Assembly: GCA_035517775.1 (NCBI GenBank)
Contig: DATIYF010000076.1
Location: 1-64,000, forward strand
Length of the DNA: 64,000 bases
Reading direction: 5' to 3'
From: DATIYF01 sp035517775
Lineage (GTDB): Bacteria; Acidobacteriota; Terriglobia; Terriglobales; Acidobacteriaceae
The notes beneath the pieces are model-generated. The model saw only the letters and a program-made list of their open reading frames with translations, was not told where the DNA came from and did not search any database. The number at the start of each line of letters is the position of its first letter. Positions within the stretch are counted from its first letter, which is position 1. Positions 8,518 through 16,651 of the stretch are shown piece by piece. The translations under genes were made by a program, and so were the position numbers.

Positions 8518-9462
8518 ATGCTTCGCCAGATAAGATTAGGCCTCAGTTTTCTCCTGTTTTTCGGGTTCGCGTTGGCGGCCGGGGCTCAACAGAAACCCGC
8601 GCCGAAGCATCGTACAGCGGCCGCGGCGCCATCGAAGGCTGCGGTTGTCCCCGATGTGCTGCCCTCTGAAGACACCGTGAACGCCTTTCTGCAGCAGATG
8701 TTCGCCTACGAGCCGGAGATCACCTGGAAGGTGGCGAGCATCAAGCCCTCAGAGGCGGAGGGGCTGGCGGAGGTCAATGTGCTCCTCAGCAGCCCGCACG
8801 GCGAGCAGGGCAGCGTGCTTTACGTCACCGCCGACGGTCATCATGCAGTGATCGGCAATATCATTCCTTTTGGACCCCGGCCGTTCGATGCCGCCGCCGA
8901 GAGCCTGAAGAAAGGTGTGAATGGCCCCTCACGTGGCCCCGCCGATGCCCCGGTTACGATCGTTGAGTTTGGCGACCTGCAGTGCCCGCATTGCAAGGAG
9001 GCGGTGCCGGTGCTTGACCGCCTGATGGATTCAGAGAGCAATGCGCGGCTGATCTTTCAAAATTTTCCCCTGACCGGCCACGACTGGGCGGCTAAAGGCG
9101 CGGACTATGCCGATTGCGTGGGGCGAGCCTCCGCCGATGCGTTCTGGAAGTTCCTCCACGAGGTTTACGATGCGCAGGCCGATATTACCGCAGCCAATAC
9201 CGACGAGAAGCTGACCGCGCTCGCAACCCAGGCCGGCGCCGATGGCGCGGCCACGGCCACCTGTGCGGCCGAACCCGCAACCACCACTCGCGTCGAGCGC
9301 TCGATTGCGCTGGGCAAGGAAGTGGGCGTCAACAGCACTCCGACCATCTTCATCAACGGCCGCAAGATTGAATCGGTGACTACGCTACCCGACGATGTGC
9401 TCAAGAAACTGGTGGAGTTCGCCGCCAAGGATGCAGAGGACCGGCAGGCGGGGCTGAAGTAG
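8518..9462 (+). CDS. Exported DsbA-family thiol-disulfide protein
   Basis: A 314-aa protein with a signal peptide (cleavage near LAAGAQQ), an N-terminal region of about 110 residues without a clear fold assignment, and a C-terminal DsbA-like thioredoxin domain from about residue 140. That domain contains VEFGDLQCPHCKEAVPVLDR with the CPHC redox pair, and STPTIFINGRKIE with the cis-proline. By family it oxidises or isomerises disulfides in the periplasm. It follows nadE by 32 nt on the same strand, but the functions are not obviously linked. Start ATG at 8518, after AGAAAGGA. Confidence 0.88.
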   Translation: MLRQIRLGLSFLLFFGFALAAGAQQKPAPKHRTAAAAPSKAAVVPDVLPSEDTVNAFLQQMFAYEPEITWKVASIKPSEAEGLAEVNVLLSSPHGEQGSVLYVTADGHHAVIGNIIPFGPRPFDAAAESLKKGVNGPSRGPADAPVTIVEFGDLQCPHCKEAVPVLDRLMDSESNARLIFQNFPLTGHDWAAKGADYADCVGRASADAFWKFLHEVYDAQADITAANTDEKLTALATQAGADGAATATCAAEPATTTRVERSIALGKEVGVNSTPTIFINGRKIESVTTLPDDVLKKLVEFAAKDAEDRQAGLK

Positions 9463-9517
9463 AGAACGCAGGCCGAGACGCCGGTCTTTTCAGTTCCCGG
9501 TTGTCAGTTCTGAGTTC

Positions 9518-11347
9518 TCAGTGGAGCCACACGAGCGTGTTCTTGCCTTCGGGACGGGTGACTACGTGGGGCGTAATCACCATCAGCAATTCATCCTGGT
9601 CCAGCTCTTTATTGTTGGTCACCATCACCTGATTCAGGCCCGGCACGGCCCCCAGGCCCGGAATGCCGCCCATGCTGCGGGTCTCCGTCTGTGAGACCTC
9701 GCCGGCTACGACCGCGGGTTCGCCATCCAGCAGGTTAATGCTGCCCGTATATTCGCGATTCGAAATGATGGGTACGCCATTAATGGACTGCCCCAGCAGC
9801 GTGCGCAGCTGCATTTCAAGATGCAGGCCGACGCTACCGCCGCGGTTGATGGTGGGCTTGGCCTTGAGGCTCAGACCAAGATCCTCATAGTTGAACGAAG
9901 GGAAGGGCGCCTCGAAGCTATTGTTCTGGATGACCTGGGAGATCGCGCTGCTGTTGAAGATGGGAGCAAAGGTGGAGTTCAGAATCGGATAGCGCGAGCC
10001 GATGCGGAAGGTGGCGTCATCGCCCTGGGCCACGCGAAACGTAGCGTGCTCCAGATCCTTCACCGAGCTTTCATTCAAAGACGCCTGAAAACCCGCCGTG
10101 CCCAGGCTCAGTCCCGTAAGGGTCAGGCCATTGCCGAAAGTGGCGACGGGCTGGCTGAAAATAGAGTTCTGCTGATTCTGCAGCTGAGCCAGCAGGGCGG
10201 AGAGCGCCGTCGAGTTGGCCTGGTTGATGCCGCCGCTGGCAATCAGCTGATTGATGAGGTCTTGAATATTCTGCCCGCCCAGCGCGACCAGTGCCGCCGC
10301 GGGGATGTTAAACAAGCGAAACTGATTGGGGATGTTCAGCCCCATGGCCCGGGTCAAAGTGCTGCTGATCTCGAATACCTTCACATCCAGCATGACCTGG
10401 GGGCGAGAGTCGTCCAGGCTTTCCAGGAATCTGGTAGCCGCGTCCAGCACACTCTGCGGGGCGCGTATGGTAATCGTGTTGCTCTGTGGCTGGGGCGTAA
10501 TGAACTTGATCTCGAATACGCCGCGCAGCACATTGACCACGCTGGTCAGGTCGGCGGCCGTAGTCACGCCATGCACGTAGAAAGTCCGCAAGGCCATGGG
10601 CTCCATGGTGCGGCGGGTTTCCAGGCCTTCACCCGCGAGCAGAATCTCTTTCGCGCTCACGGGGGCCCAGAAGGTGTGAGTCACAGCGTTGGCCGCCTCC
10701 ATGGCGGTAAAAAATCCCACGTTGGTGATGTCAAAGCGCACCGACCGGGAGGCGACCGAGTCATCCAGAATCACTTTGATCCCATAGACTGCCGCCACTT
10801 GCTGCAGCAGGTCGCGGCTGTTGCCGGTGTAGTGGAAGTCGGCGCGAACTGTACTCGGGTCCACCCAGACCTCGGGGCTCTGGGCCACCAGATCAACCTT
10901 GCGGCGGGGCTTGGGGGCCCAGTCGCTCATGGCGTCTTGCAAGCGCTCCTGGGCAAACGCATTTTTGGGGTCCAGATCCAGGGCCTTACGGAAGTCGGCC
11001 AGCGCCTCCATCTTGCGCCCCTGCAGCAGGGCTGCGTTGCCGCGTTGGAGCGTGTCATAAACCAGCTGCTGGCGCACCAACTCGCGAGCCGTCAGATAAT
11101 CCACGTTGCCCGGAGCAAGTTTGGCGGCCTGATCGAAAGACTGAAAAGCTCCGTCGAAGTGCTTGCCGCGTTGCAGTTTCAGTCCCCGGTCGAAGTCAGC
11201 CTTGGCCTCTTTCAGCTGGTGGCGGGAAGGGGTGCAGGAAGCCTCCTCGCCGCAGGGCAAAACGGGGGTGGCTTGGGTCTGGTCGCCAGGGAAGGCGGCG
11301 GCGGCCGCCATCAGGATCAACAGGAGCGTAGAAAGGCCCCGGCGCAT
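9518..11347 (-). CDS. Secretin (GspD/PilQ family) with N-terminal TPR region
   Basis: About 609 aa. I start it at the ATG at 11347 (MRRGLSTLLLILMAAAAAFP), which begins a signal peptide; an in-frame start at 11398 adds an unlikely leader. Residues about 40-130 form two or three TPR repeats (AKADFDRGLKLQRGKHFDGA; RKMEALADFRKALDLDPKNA). Next are an STN-like N-domain and a NolW/secretin N-domain (NVLRGVFEIKFITPQPQSNT). The C-terminal secretin domain carries VPGLNQVMVTNNKELDQDEL and ends TPHVV. It should form an outer-membrane ring for type II secretion or pili. No other secretion genes are adjacent. Confidence 0.9.
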   Translation of the reverse strand: MRRGLSTLLLILMAAAAAFPGDQTQATPVLPCGEEASCTPSRHQLKEAKADFDRGLKLQRGKHFDGAFQSFDQAAKLAPGNVDYLTARELVRQQLVYDTLQRGNAALLQGRKMEALADFRKALDLDPKNAFAQERLQDAMSDWAPKPRRKVDLVAQSPEVWVDPSTVRADFHYTGNSRDLLQQVAAVYGIKVILDDSVASRSVRFDITNVGFFTAMEAANAVTHTFWAPVSAKEILLAGEGLETRRTMEPMALRTFYVHGVTTAADLTSVVNVLRGVFEIKFITPQPQSNTITIRAPQSVLDAATRFLESLDDSRPQVMLDVKVFEISSTLTRAMGLNIPNQFRLFNIPAAALVALGGQNIQDLINQLIASGGINQANSTALSALLAQLQNQQNSIFSQPVATFGNGLTLTGLSLGTAGFQASLNESSVKDLEHATFRVAQGDDATFRIGSRYPILNSTFAPIFNSSAISQVIQNNSFEAPFPSFNYEDLGLSLKAKPTINRGGSVGLHLEMQLRTLLGQSINGVPIISNREYTGSINLLDGEPAVVAGEVSQTETRSMGGIPGLGAVPGLNQVMVTNNKELDQDELLMVITPHVVTRPEGKNTLVWLH

Positions 11348-11610
11348 GTCCCGATTGTAACCGGAAAAGACAAATTTCAACCCCTGCCGGAGGGGCATAA
11401 AGCAAAACAGGATTTAGGCCGATGGTTCCCCGGTATGGGCCGAGATAAGGCCTCCATGCGCAGTCGCCGGGGACCTCGGCTCGAGCCGAAGGGCGTGCCC
11501 GGTTATTGGAAAGCGGCAATTTTTGGCGTATAAAAGTGGGTTGCGACCACACGCTGCCGCCCGTGCTGGCACAACAGGCATCCAAAGATTGCGAGGAGCC
11601 CCGAGCCGAC

Positions 11611-12768
11611 ATGTCCAGCCCGACAACTCTGCATGCGCCCAAAGGCCTGGAAGGGGTGGTGGCCACCACTTCCGGCATTTGCTACATAGATGGCGAAGAA
11701 GGCGTCCTGGCCTACCGCGGCATTGATATCCACGAGCTCGCCGAGCACTCCAACTTCGAAGAAACCTGCTATCTGCTGTGGAATGGGAAGCTGCCCACGC
11801 GCGCCCAACTGAAGGAGTTGCACGAGCGCCTGGCGGAAGAGCGCAAGCTGGATGCCTCGATCATAAGCCTGCTGCGGTCTGCGCCACGGCACGCCCTGCC
11901 CATGGATGTGCTGCGCACCGCGGTTTCCGCACTTTCATTCTATGACGCGGAGGAAAAAAGCAACGACCGGGCCGCTAACGTGCACAAGGCCACGCGGCTG
12001 ACCTCGCAGATTGCCATGATTGTGGCCGCCTACGACCGCATCCGCAAGGGCAAGAATGTGGTGGAGCCGGACCGCTCGCTTTCGCACGCCGCCAACTTTC
12101 TGCTGATGTTGAACGGAACCCATCCTTCTCCGACCGCCGAGCGGGCGCTCGATATCGCATTGATTCTTCACGCCGACCACGAATTGAACGCTTCCACCTT
12201 CGCCGCCCGGGTGACCGCGGCTACCTTGTCGGACATGCACTCGGCGATTACTTCGGCCATCGGCGCCTTGAAGGGGCCGCTGCACGGCGGCGCCAACGAG
12301 GCGGTGTTTCATATCCTGGAGGCGATTGACAACGCCGGCGCCGATCCGGTGGATTACGTGAAGGGCATGCTGGCGCAGAAGAAGAAAATTCCCGGCTTCG
12401 GCCACCGGGTTTATCACACTGAAGACCCGCGCGCCACGCACTTGCGGCAGATGTCGCGCGATTTGGGAAAGTCCAGCGGTCAGGTCAAGTGGTTCGAGAT
12501 TTCCCAGCGCATTGAAGAGTTCGTCAAGGCCGACAAGAGCCTCAATGCCAATGTGGATTTCTACTCGGCCTCGACCTATCACACCCTGGGCATTGATGTG
12601 GATCTGTTTACGCCGGTCTTTGCAGTCTCCCGCATCAGCGGCTGGACGGCGCACGTGATCGAGCAGCTCGATGACAACCGCCTCATCCGCCCCCGCGCCG
12701 ACTACATCGGCCCGTCTTATCCGCAGCACTGGATTCCTCTCGAGCAACGCGAGCGGCGGGGCGCCTAA
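11611..12768 (+). CDS. gltA: Citrate synthase
   Basis: Condenses acetyl-CoA with oxaloacetate to open the TCA cycle. The 385-aa protein starts at the ATG at 11611 after GAGGAG; the frame extends to 11506, but that leader looks non-coding. Recognisable blocks: GEEGVLAYRGIDIHELAEHS, SALSFYDAEE, LHADHELNASTFAARV (catalytic His), ALKGPLHGGANEAV (His), PGFGHRVYHTEDPRATHLR, and VDLFTPVFAVSRISGWTAH (active-site region). Length is that of the type I-like short bacterial or 2-methylcitrate synthase group, so a methylcitrate synthase role cannot be excluded, but no prp genes are nearby. Confidence 0.93.
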   Translation: MSSPTTLHAPKGLEGVVATTSGICYIDGEEGVLAYRGIDIHELAEHSNFEETCYLLWNGKLPTRAQLKELHERLAEERKLDASIISLLRSAPRHALPMDVLRTAVSALSFYDAEEKSNDRAANVHKATRLTSQIAMIVAAYDRIRKGKNVVEPDRSLSHAANFLLMLNGTHPSPTAERALDIALILHADHELNASTFAARVTAATLSDMHSAITSAIGALKGPLHGGANEAVFHILEAIDNAGADPVDYVKGMLAQKKKIPGFGHRVYHTEDPRATHLRQMSRDLGKSSGQVKWFEISQRIEEFVKADKSLNANVDFYSASTYHTLGIDVDLFTPVFAVSRISGWTAHVIEQLDDNRLIRPRADYIGPSYPQHWIPLEQRERRGA

Positions 12769-12986
12769 GCCCGCCTTTAGACGCCGCCGCTATTTTCTCC
12801 CGCACAATCCCTCTCGGTCGGGGCCGGGATCTGCAATATGTTCGTCCCTGTGCTGTCTCAATGGTGTCTCGGCAATCGCCGGCGGTAGGAACTGAGTCGC
12901 TCAAAATTCTGCGGGCAGAAAGAAGCGGGGCCGGCTCCGCCTCTGTGCATCCGGATCAGCTATGAAGTTAGAATAAAGCCGGTCCT

Positions 12987-14153
12987 ATGCAGCGCGTGTA
13001 TTTCGACAATAACGCCACCACGCCGGTCCTGCCCGAAGTGTTTGAGGCGATGCGGCCGTATTTCAGCGAGCACTTTGGCAATGCCTCGTCTATCCATCAT
13101 CACGGGCAAGAAACGCGGGCGGCGGTAGAGCGGGCGCGCGAATCGGTGGCGGAGCTGCTGCGATGCCGGCCGGCGGAGATCGTATTTACCGGCGGCGGGA
13201 CCGAGGCCGACAATCTGGCGATCTTTGGGCTGGCGCGGCCGGGCGACCACATCATCACTTCGACCATTGAGCACCACGCGGTAATGAACGCCTGCCGTCA
13301 CCTGGAGGAAAGCGGATGCGAGGTGACGTGGATTCCGGTGAGCGCAAACGGCCAGGTTGATCCCGCGGATGTGCGCCGCGCTCTGCGCCCGAATACCAGG
13401 CTGATTACGGTCATGATGGCCAACAACGAAACCGGCGTTCTGCAACCGGTGCAGGAGATTGGCAGGCTTGCCGCCGAAGCGGATGTCTTCTTTCACACTG
13501 ACGCCGTTCAGGCCGCAGGCAAAGTGGCGGTTGATGTGCGGCAGATCGGTTGCGATCTGCTCGCGATTTCGGGCCACAAGATTCACGCGCCGCAGGGCGT
13601 TGGCGCGCTGTTTGTGAAGAAGGGAACGGTCCTGCAGCCCATGCTGTTCGGTGGCAGGCACGAGCGGTCGCGGCGGGCGGGCACGGAGAATGTTCCGGGG
13701 ATCGTCGGGCTGGGCAAGGCGGCGGAGCTGGCATGCACTGCCTTGCAGGGCGATGGATTGACCGAGATGGCGGCCCTGCGGGATCGCATCGAAGGCGCGA
13801 TTCTGAGCGAGGTTGAGGCCACGGGCGTCAACGGCGCAAGCGCGCCGCGAGTACCCAACACCACCAATATTTATTTCGAATACATCGAGGGCGAGGCGCT
13901 GGTGATCGCGCTCGATCTGAAGGGGCTGGCGGTTTCGACCGGCGCGGCTTGCTCTTCCGGCGTGATTGAGCCTTCCCACGTGCTGACGGCAATGGGGCTG
14001 AAGCCAGACCGCGCGCGAGCCAGCATCCGCTTCAGCTTGGGCAAGCAGAGCACAGCCGAAGACGTGGACTTTGCCCTCGGTCTGATACCTGGCACCGTCG
14101 CCCGCCTGCGGGAATTGTCGCCGCTTTACAACCAGCACCCGGTGAGAAGCTAG
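12987..14153 (+). CDS. nifS: Cysteine desulfurase (NifS/IscS family)
   Basis: A 388-aa PLP enzyme that removes sulfur from cysteine and passes it as a persulfide. It starts MQRVYFDNNATTPVLPEVFE. The PLP lysine is in AISGHKIHAPQGVGALFVKK (about residue 200). The catalytic cysteine loop is STGAACSSGVIEPSHVL (about 320-330), the long-loop NifS/IscS type. mnmA, which needs such sulfur for tRNA 2-thiouridine, begins about 740 bp downstream with only one small gene between them on the other strand, so tRNA thiolation is the likely main job. No IscU or NifU is in view. Confidence 0.93.
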   Translation: MQRVYFDNNATTPVLPEVFEAMRPYFSEHFGNASSIHHHGQETRAAVERARESVAELLRCRPAEIVFTGGGTEADNLAIFGLARPGDHIITSTIEHHAVMNACRHLEESGCEVTWIPVSANGQVDPADVRRALRPNTRLITVMMANNETGVLQPVQEIGRLAAEADVFFHTDAVQAAGKVAVDVRQIGCDLLAISGHKIHAPQGVGALFVKKGTVLQPMLFGGRHERSRRAGTENVPGIVGLGKAAELACTALQGDGLTEMAALRDRIEGAILSEVEATGVNGASAPRVPNTTNIYFEYIEGEALVIALDLKGLAVSTGAACSSGVIEPSHVLTAMGLKPDRARASIRFSLGKQSTAEDVDFALGLIPGTVARLRELSPLYNQHPVRS

Positions 14154-14256
14154 TCTGTCCCGTCGGGTCAACCACGGAGGCAATGAGGACACAGAGAAGC
14201 CCCCAATCAGAGTTCCTCTGCCTTCTGTGTACTCGCCGTTTGCGAACGAATTTGCT

Positions 14257-14709
14257 TCAGTCCGACCAGGCGAGGTAGCCGGGGACGATAAAGTTCGCTA
14301 TCGGCACGATCATCAGAATACCCCACCAGTTGGGCTTGTGGCGCGCTTCTGCGACCGCCATCCAGACAATAATCAGAATCACGATGTTCGCCAACGGGAC
14401 CAGAAAAAGCACAAACCACCACAGCGGCTTTTTCGCCACCATCAACAGCAGAAACAGATTGGCGATGGGAATCCAGGCGAGCCAGGGATTTTCGGTATTC
14501 GTCTTGGTGGCGATGGTCTGCAGGGCCAATGCCATATAGACGTAAATCGCCAGCGCGAAGCATAGAAAGAACAGCAGCATTACGCCGGCCATCGCCGCCG
14601 GCACCGCCGAGTCTGAATCCTGGGCCAGCGCCGAAGTGGCGGAGGTGAGAAGAACAACTAAGCCAACCCTTGAACCGGAAAGCATCCAGCGACGCGATTG
14701 GGCTCTCAT
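14257..14709 (-). CDS. DUF5684-like small polytopic membrane protein
   Basis: 150 aa. A signal-like N-terminal helix (to about residue 30) is followed by helices at about 38-62, 78-95 and 98-117, and a terminal hydrophobic stretch. The pattern KTNTENPWLAWIPIANLFLL, then VPLANIVILIIVW and WWGILMIVPIANFIVPGYLA is typical of the DUF5684/'signal peptidase I-like' small membrane proteins. Function is unknown. It lies between nifS and mnmA on the opposite strand. Confidence 0.7.
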   Translation of the reverse strand: MRAQSRRWMLSGSRVGLVVLLTSATSALAQDSDSAVPAAMAGVMLLFFLCFALAIYVYMALALQTIATKTNTENPWLAWIPIANLFLLLMVAKKPLWWFVLFLVPLANIVILIIVWMAVAEARHKPNWWGILMIVPIANFIVPGYLAWSD

Positions 14710-14891
14710 TCGAATATCTCCTTGCTATGAGGCATTCCAGGGAATGCGCACGCCCTGTTGCGCGGCAGTATACGCCTGCAGGAATATCCGTCAACAGCGG
14801 GCGCTGATCTGATAATTAGGTCAGTACCCAACAGCGACCAGCCTGGCGCTGCAAGGCTGGTTGAGCTCCCGGCGCCATTTACAATATCTAC

Positions 14892-16001
14892 ATGCCCGCG
14901 AAGACCATCGCCGTGGCCATGTCCGGTGGAGTGGATTCTTCCACCGTGGCGGCCATGCTGCGCGCCGAGGGCAACAACGTTGTCGGGCTGACCATGCAGC
15001 TTTGGAACCAGCGGCGGCTGGCAGGTCACGAGGGCATGCCCGAGTCTGTGCAGGGGCGCTGCTGCTCTCTGGACGATGTCTACGACGCCCGCCGCGTGGC
15101 CGAGACCATTGGGATTCCTTACTACGTCGTGAACCACGAAGACCGCTTCGAGCGCGACGTGGTGCGGCCGTTCGTCGAAGAGTATCTTTCCGGGCGCACG
15201 CCCATCCCGTGCAGCCTTTGCAACAATCACCTGAAGTTCGATCAGCTGTTGCTGGTCGCGCAGCAGATCGGCGCCGAGGCACTGGCCACCGGACACTACG
15301 CCCGGGTGCGGCATGATCAAGTTTCCGGACGCTGGTTGTTGAAGCGCCCGCGCGATCTCTCCAAAGACCAGACGTACTTTCTCTTTGGCCTTACCCAGGA
15401 GCAGCTCTGCCGTACCCTGTTTCCCCTGGGCGATCTGACCAAGCCCGAGGTGCGCGAGTTGGCGCGGCGCTACGGGTTGGCCCTCGCCGAGAAGCCGGAT
15501 TCGCAGGAAATCTGTTTCGTCCCCGGCGGTGATTATAAGAATTTTCTCGATGCTTACCTGGCCGAACAGGGCGCGGCGCTACCCGATACCGCGGGCGAGC
15601 TAATCACGACCGATGGCCGGGTCATCGGCGAGCACGCCGGCATCCACAACTTTACCGTCGGGCAGCGCAAGGGCCTGGGGGTCGCGACCGGTTCACCACT
15701 CTATGTCATCCAGATCAACGGGGAGCAGCGGCAGGTGGTGGTCGGCGCCCAGGAGGAACTATATTCGCCCAGCCTGCTCGTTCATCGCGCCAACCTGATC
15801 GCGGTGGCTGACCTGAGCGAGCCGAGGCGCGTTACAGTCAAGATTCGCCACCGGCACGAGCCCGCGCCTGCGGTGATTGAAAGCTGCGGCGATGGTCAGA
15901 TTCTTGCCACCTTCGATCAGCCGCAGAGGGCCATCACTCCCGGGCAGGCGGCTGTGTTTTACGACGGCGATGTTGTCGTCGGCGGGGGATGGATCAAGTA
16001 A
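14892..16001 (+). CDS. mnmA: tRNA-specific 2-thiouridylase MnmA
   Basis: A 369-aa enzyme that thiolates U34 of Lys, Glu and Gln tRNAs using ATP and persulfide sulfur. The N-terminus carries the PP-loop AVAMSGGVDSSTVAAML. The two catalytic cysteines are visible: PCSLCNNHLKF (about residue 107) and SQEICFVPGGDY (about 207). Further conserved blocks are ATGHYARV, SKDQTYFLFGLTQEQL, HNFTVGQRKGLGVA and a C-terminal beta-barrel ending GQAAVFYDGDVVVGGGWI. The desulfurase upstream is the probable sulfur donor. Confidence 0.96.
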   Translation: MPAKTIAVAMSGGVDSSTVAAMLRAEGNNVVGLTMQLWNQRRLAGHEGMPESVQGRCCSLDDVYDARRVAETIGIPYYVVNHEDRFERDVVRPFVEEYLSGRTPIPCSLCNNHLKFDQLLLVAQQIGAEALATGHYARVRHDQVSGRWLLKRPRDLSKDQTYFLFGLTQEQLCRTLFPLGDLTKPEVRELARRYGLALAEKPDSQEICFVPGGDYKNFLDAYLAEQGAALPDTAGELITTDGRVIGEHAGIHNFTVGQRKGLGVATGSPLYVIQINGEQRQVVVGAQEELYSPSLLVHRANLIAVADLSEPRRVTVKIRHRHEPAPAVIESCGDGQILATFDQPQRAITPGQAAVFYDGDVVVGGGWIK

Positions 16002-16145
16002 CCGGCAACCGCTTGAGCGCGGGCGCTGGGGCCCAAAGCGGCGCACCATTCCAGAAGCAACAGACTTTCCTTCGCGGTCGAGGGCCCGGGAAAAATCTTC
16101 ACGATCGTTTACCTGTGGGTTCGGCCGCGCTGGTTACAATAGCCC

Positions 16146-16553
16146 ATGCCCAAGAAGCGCTACACCCAGGAGCACGCCAAGGCTGGCCTAAGCGCCAAGC
16201 TCCCCCAGATTGAGACCTGGCCCAATCAGTTTCCCGGCTATGAAATCCTGGTGGATGATCCCGAATTCACCTCCGTGTGCCCTAAAACCGGCCTGCCGGA
16301 TTTTGGCGTTCTCACCATTCGCTACCTGCCGCGCCGGCGCTGCCTGGAGCTGAGGTCGCTCAAGGAATACCTGCAGTCCTATCGCAATCTGGGAATCTTT
16401 CAGGAGAACATCGTCAACCGCGTGCTGGAGGACGTAGTGCGCTGGGCCCAGCCGGTGTGGGCGGAAGTGAAGGGCGATTTTCGGCCGCGCGGCGGAATTT
16501 CTACGGTCGTGGTGGCGCGCTGGCCGCGGGCCCGCAAGAGTTCCGGCAGCTGA
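16146..16553 (+). CDS. queF: NADPH-dependent preQ0 reductase QueF
   Basis: A 135-aa single-domain (unimodular) QueF that reduces 7-cyano-7-deazaguanine to preQ1 for queuosine in tRNA. The catalytic cysteine is in FTSVCPKTGLPDFG (about residue 44), with the conserved Asp seven residues later. The substrate-binding block is LELRSLKEYLQSYRNLGIFQ, and a Glu and His-type pocket follows. It starts at an ATG at 16146. No other que genes are adjacent, and I see no preQ1 riboswitch in the 144-bp gap before it. Being next to mnmA groups two wobble-base modification genes. Confidence 0.94.
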   Translation: MPKKRYTQEHAKAGLSAKLPQIETWPNQFPGYEILVDDPEFTSVCPKTGLPDFGVLTIRYLPRRRCLELRSLKEYLQSYRNLGIFQENIVNRVLEDVVRWAQPVWAEVKGDFRPRGGISTVVVARWPRARKSSGS

Positions 16554-16619
16554 GCGGGAAGCCGCCGGCCGCCGTTCTTGCAGCCTAGTATCCCACCAAT
16601 GTCTCCGCGAAATTGTTGC

Positions 16620-16639
16620 GGCCCAGGCTGGCCTGGGCC
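16620..16639. terminator. Hairpin between convergent queF and the Ig-repeat gene
   Basis: GGCCCAGGC (16620-16628) pairs perfectly with GCCTGGGCC (16631-16639). It lies between two converging genes and could end transcription from either side. No T-run follows on either strand, so a rho-independent role is only probable. Confidence 0.4.
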
Positions 16640-16651
16640 GCATTTCGAACT

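Noticed and set aside
9821..11533. Long plus-strand ORF of 570 codons opposite the secretin gene
   Set aside because: It is the antisense of a clear secretin, has low-complexity His/Arg/Gln-rich content and no family motif, and is a product of GC-rich codon structure.
16002..16145. A preQ1 riboswitch before queF
   Set aside because: I could not find the short stem and A-rich tail of preQ1 aptamers in this spacer.
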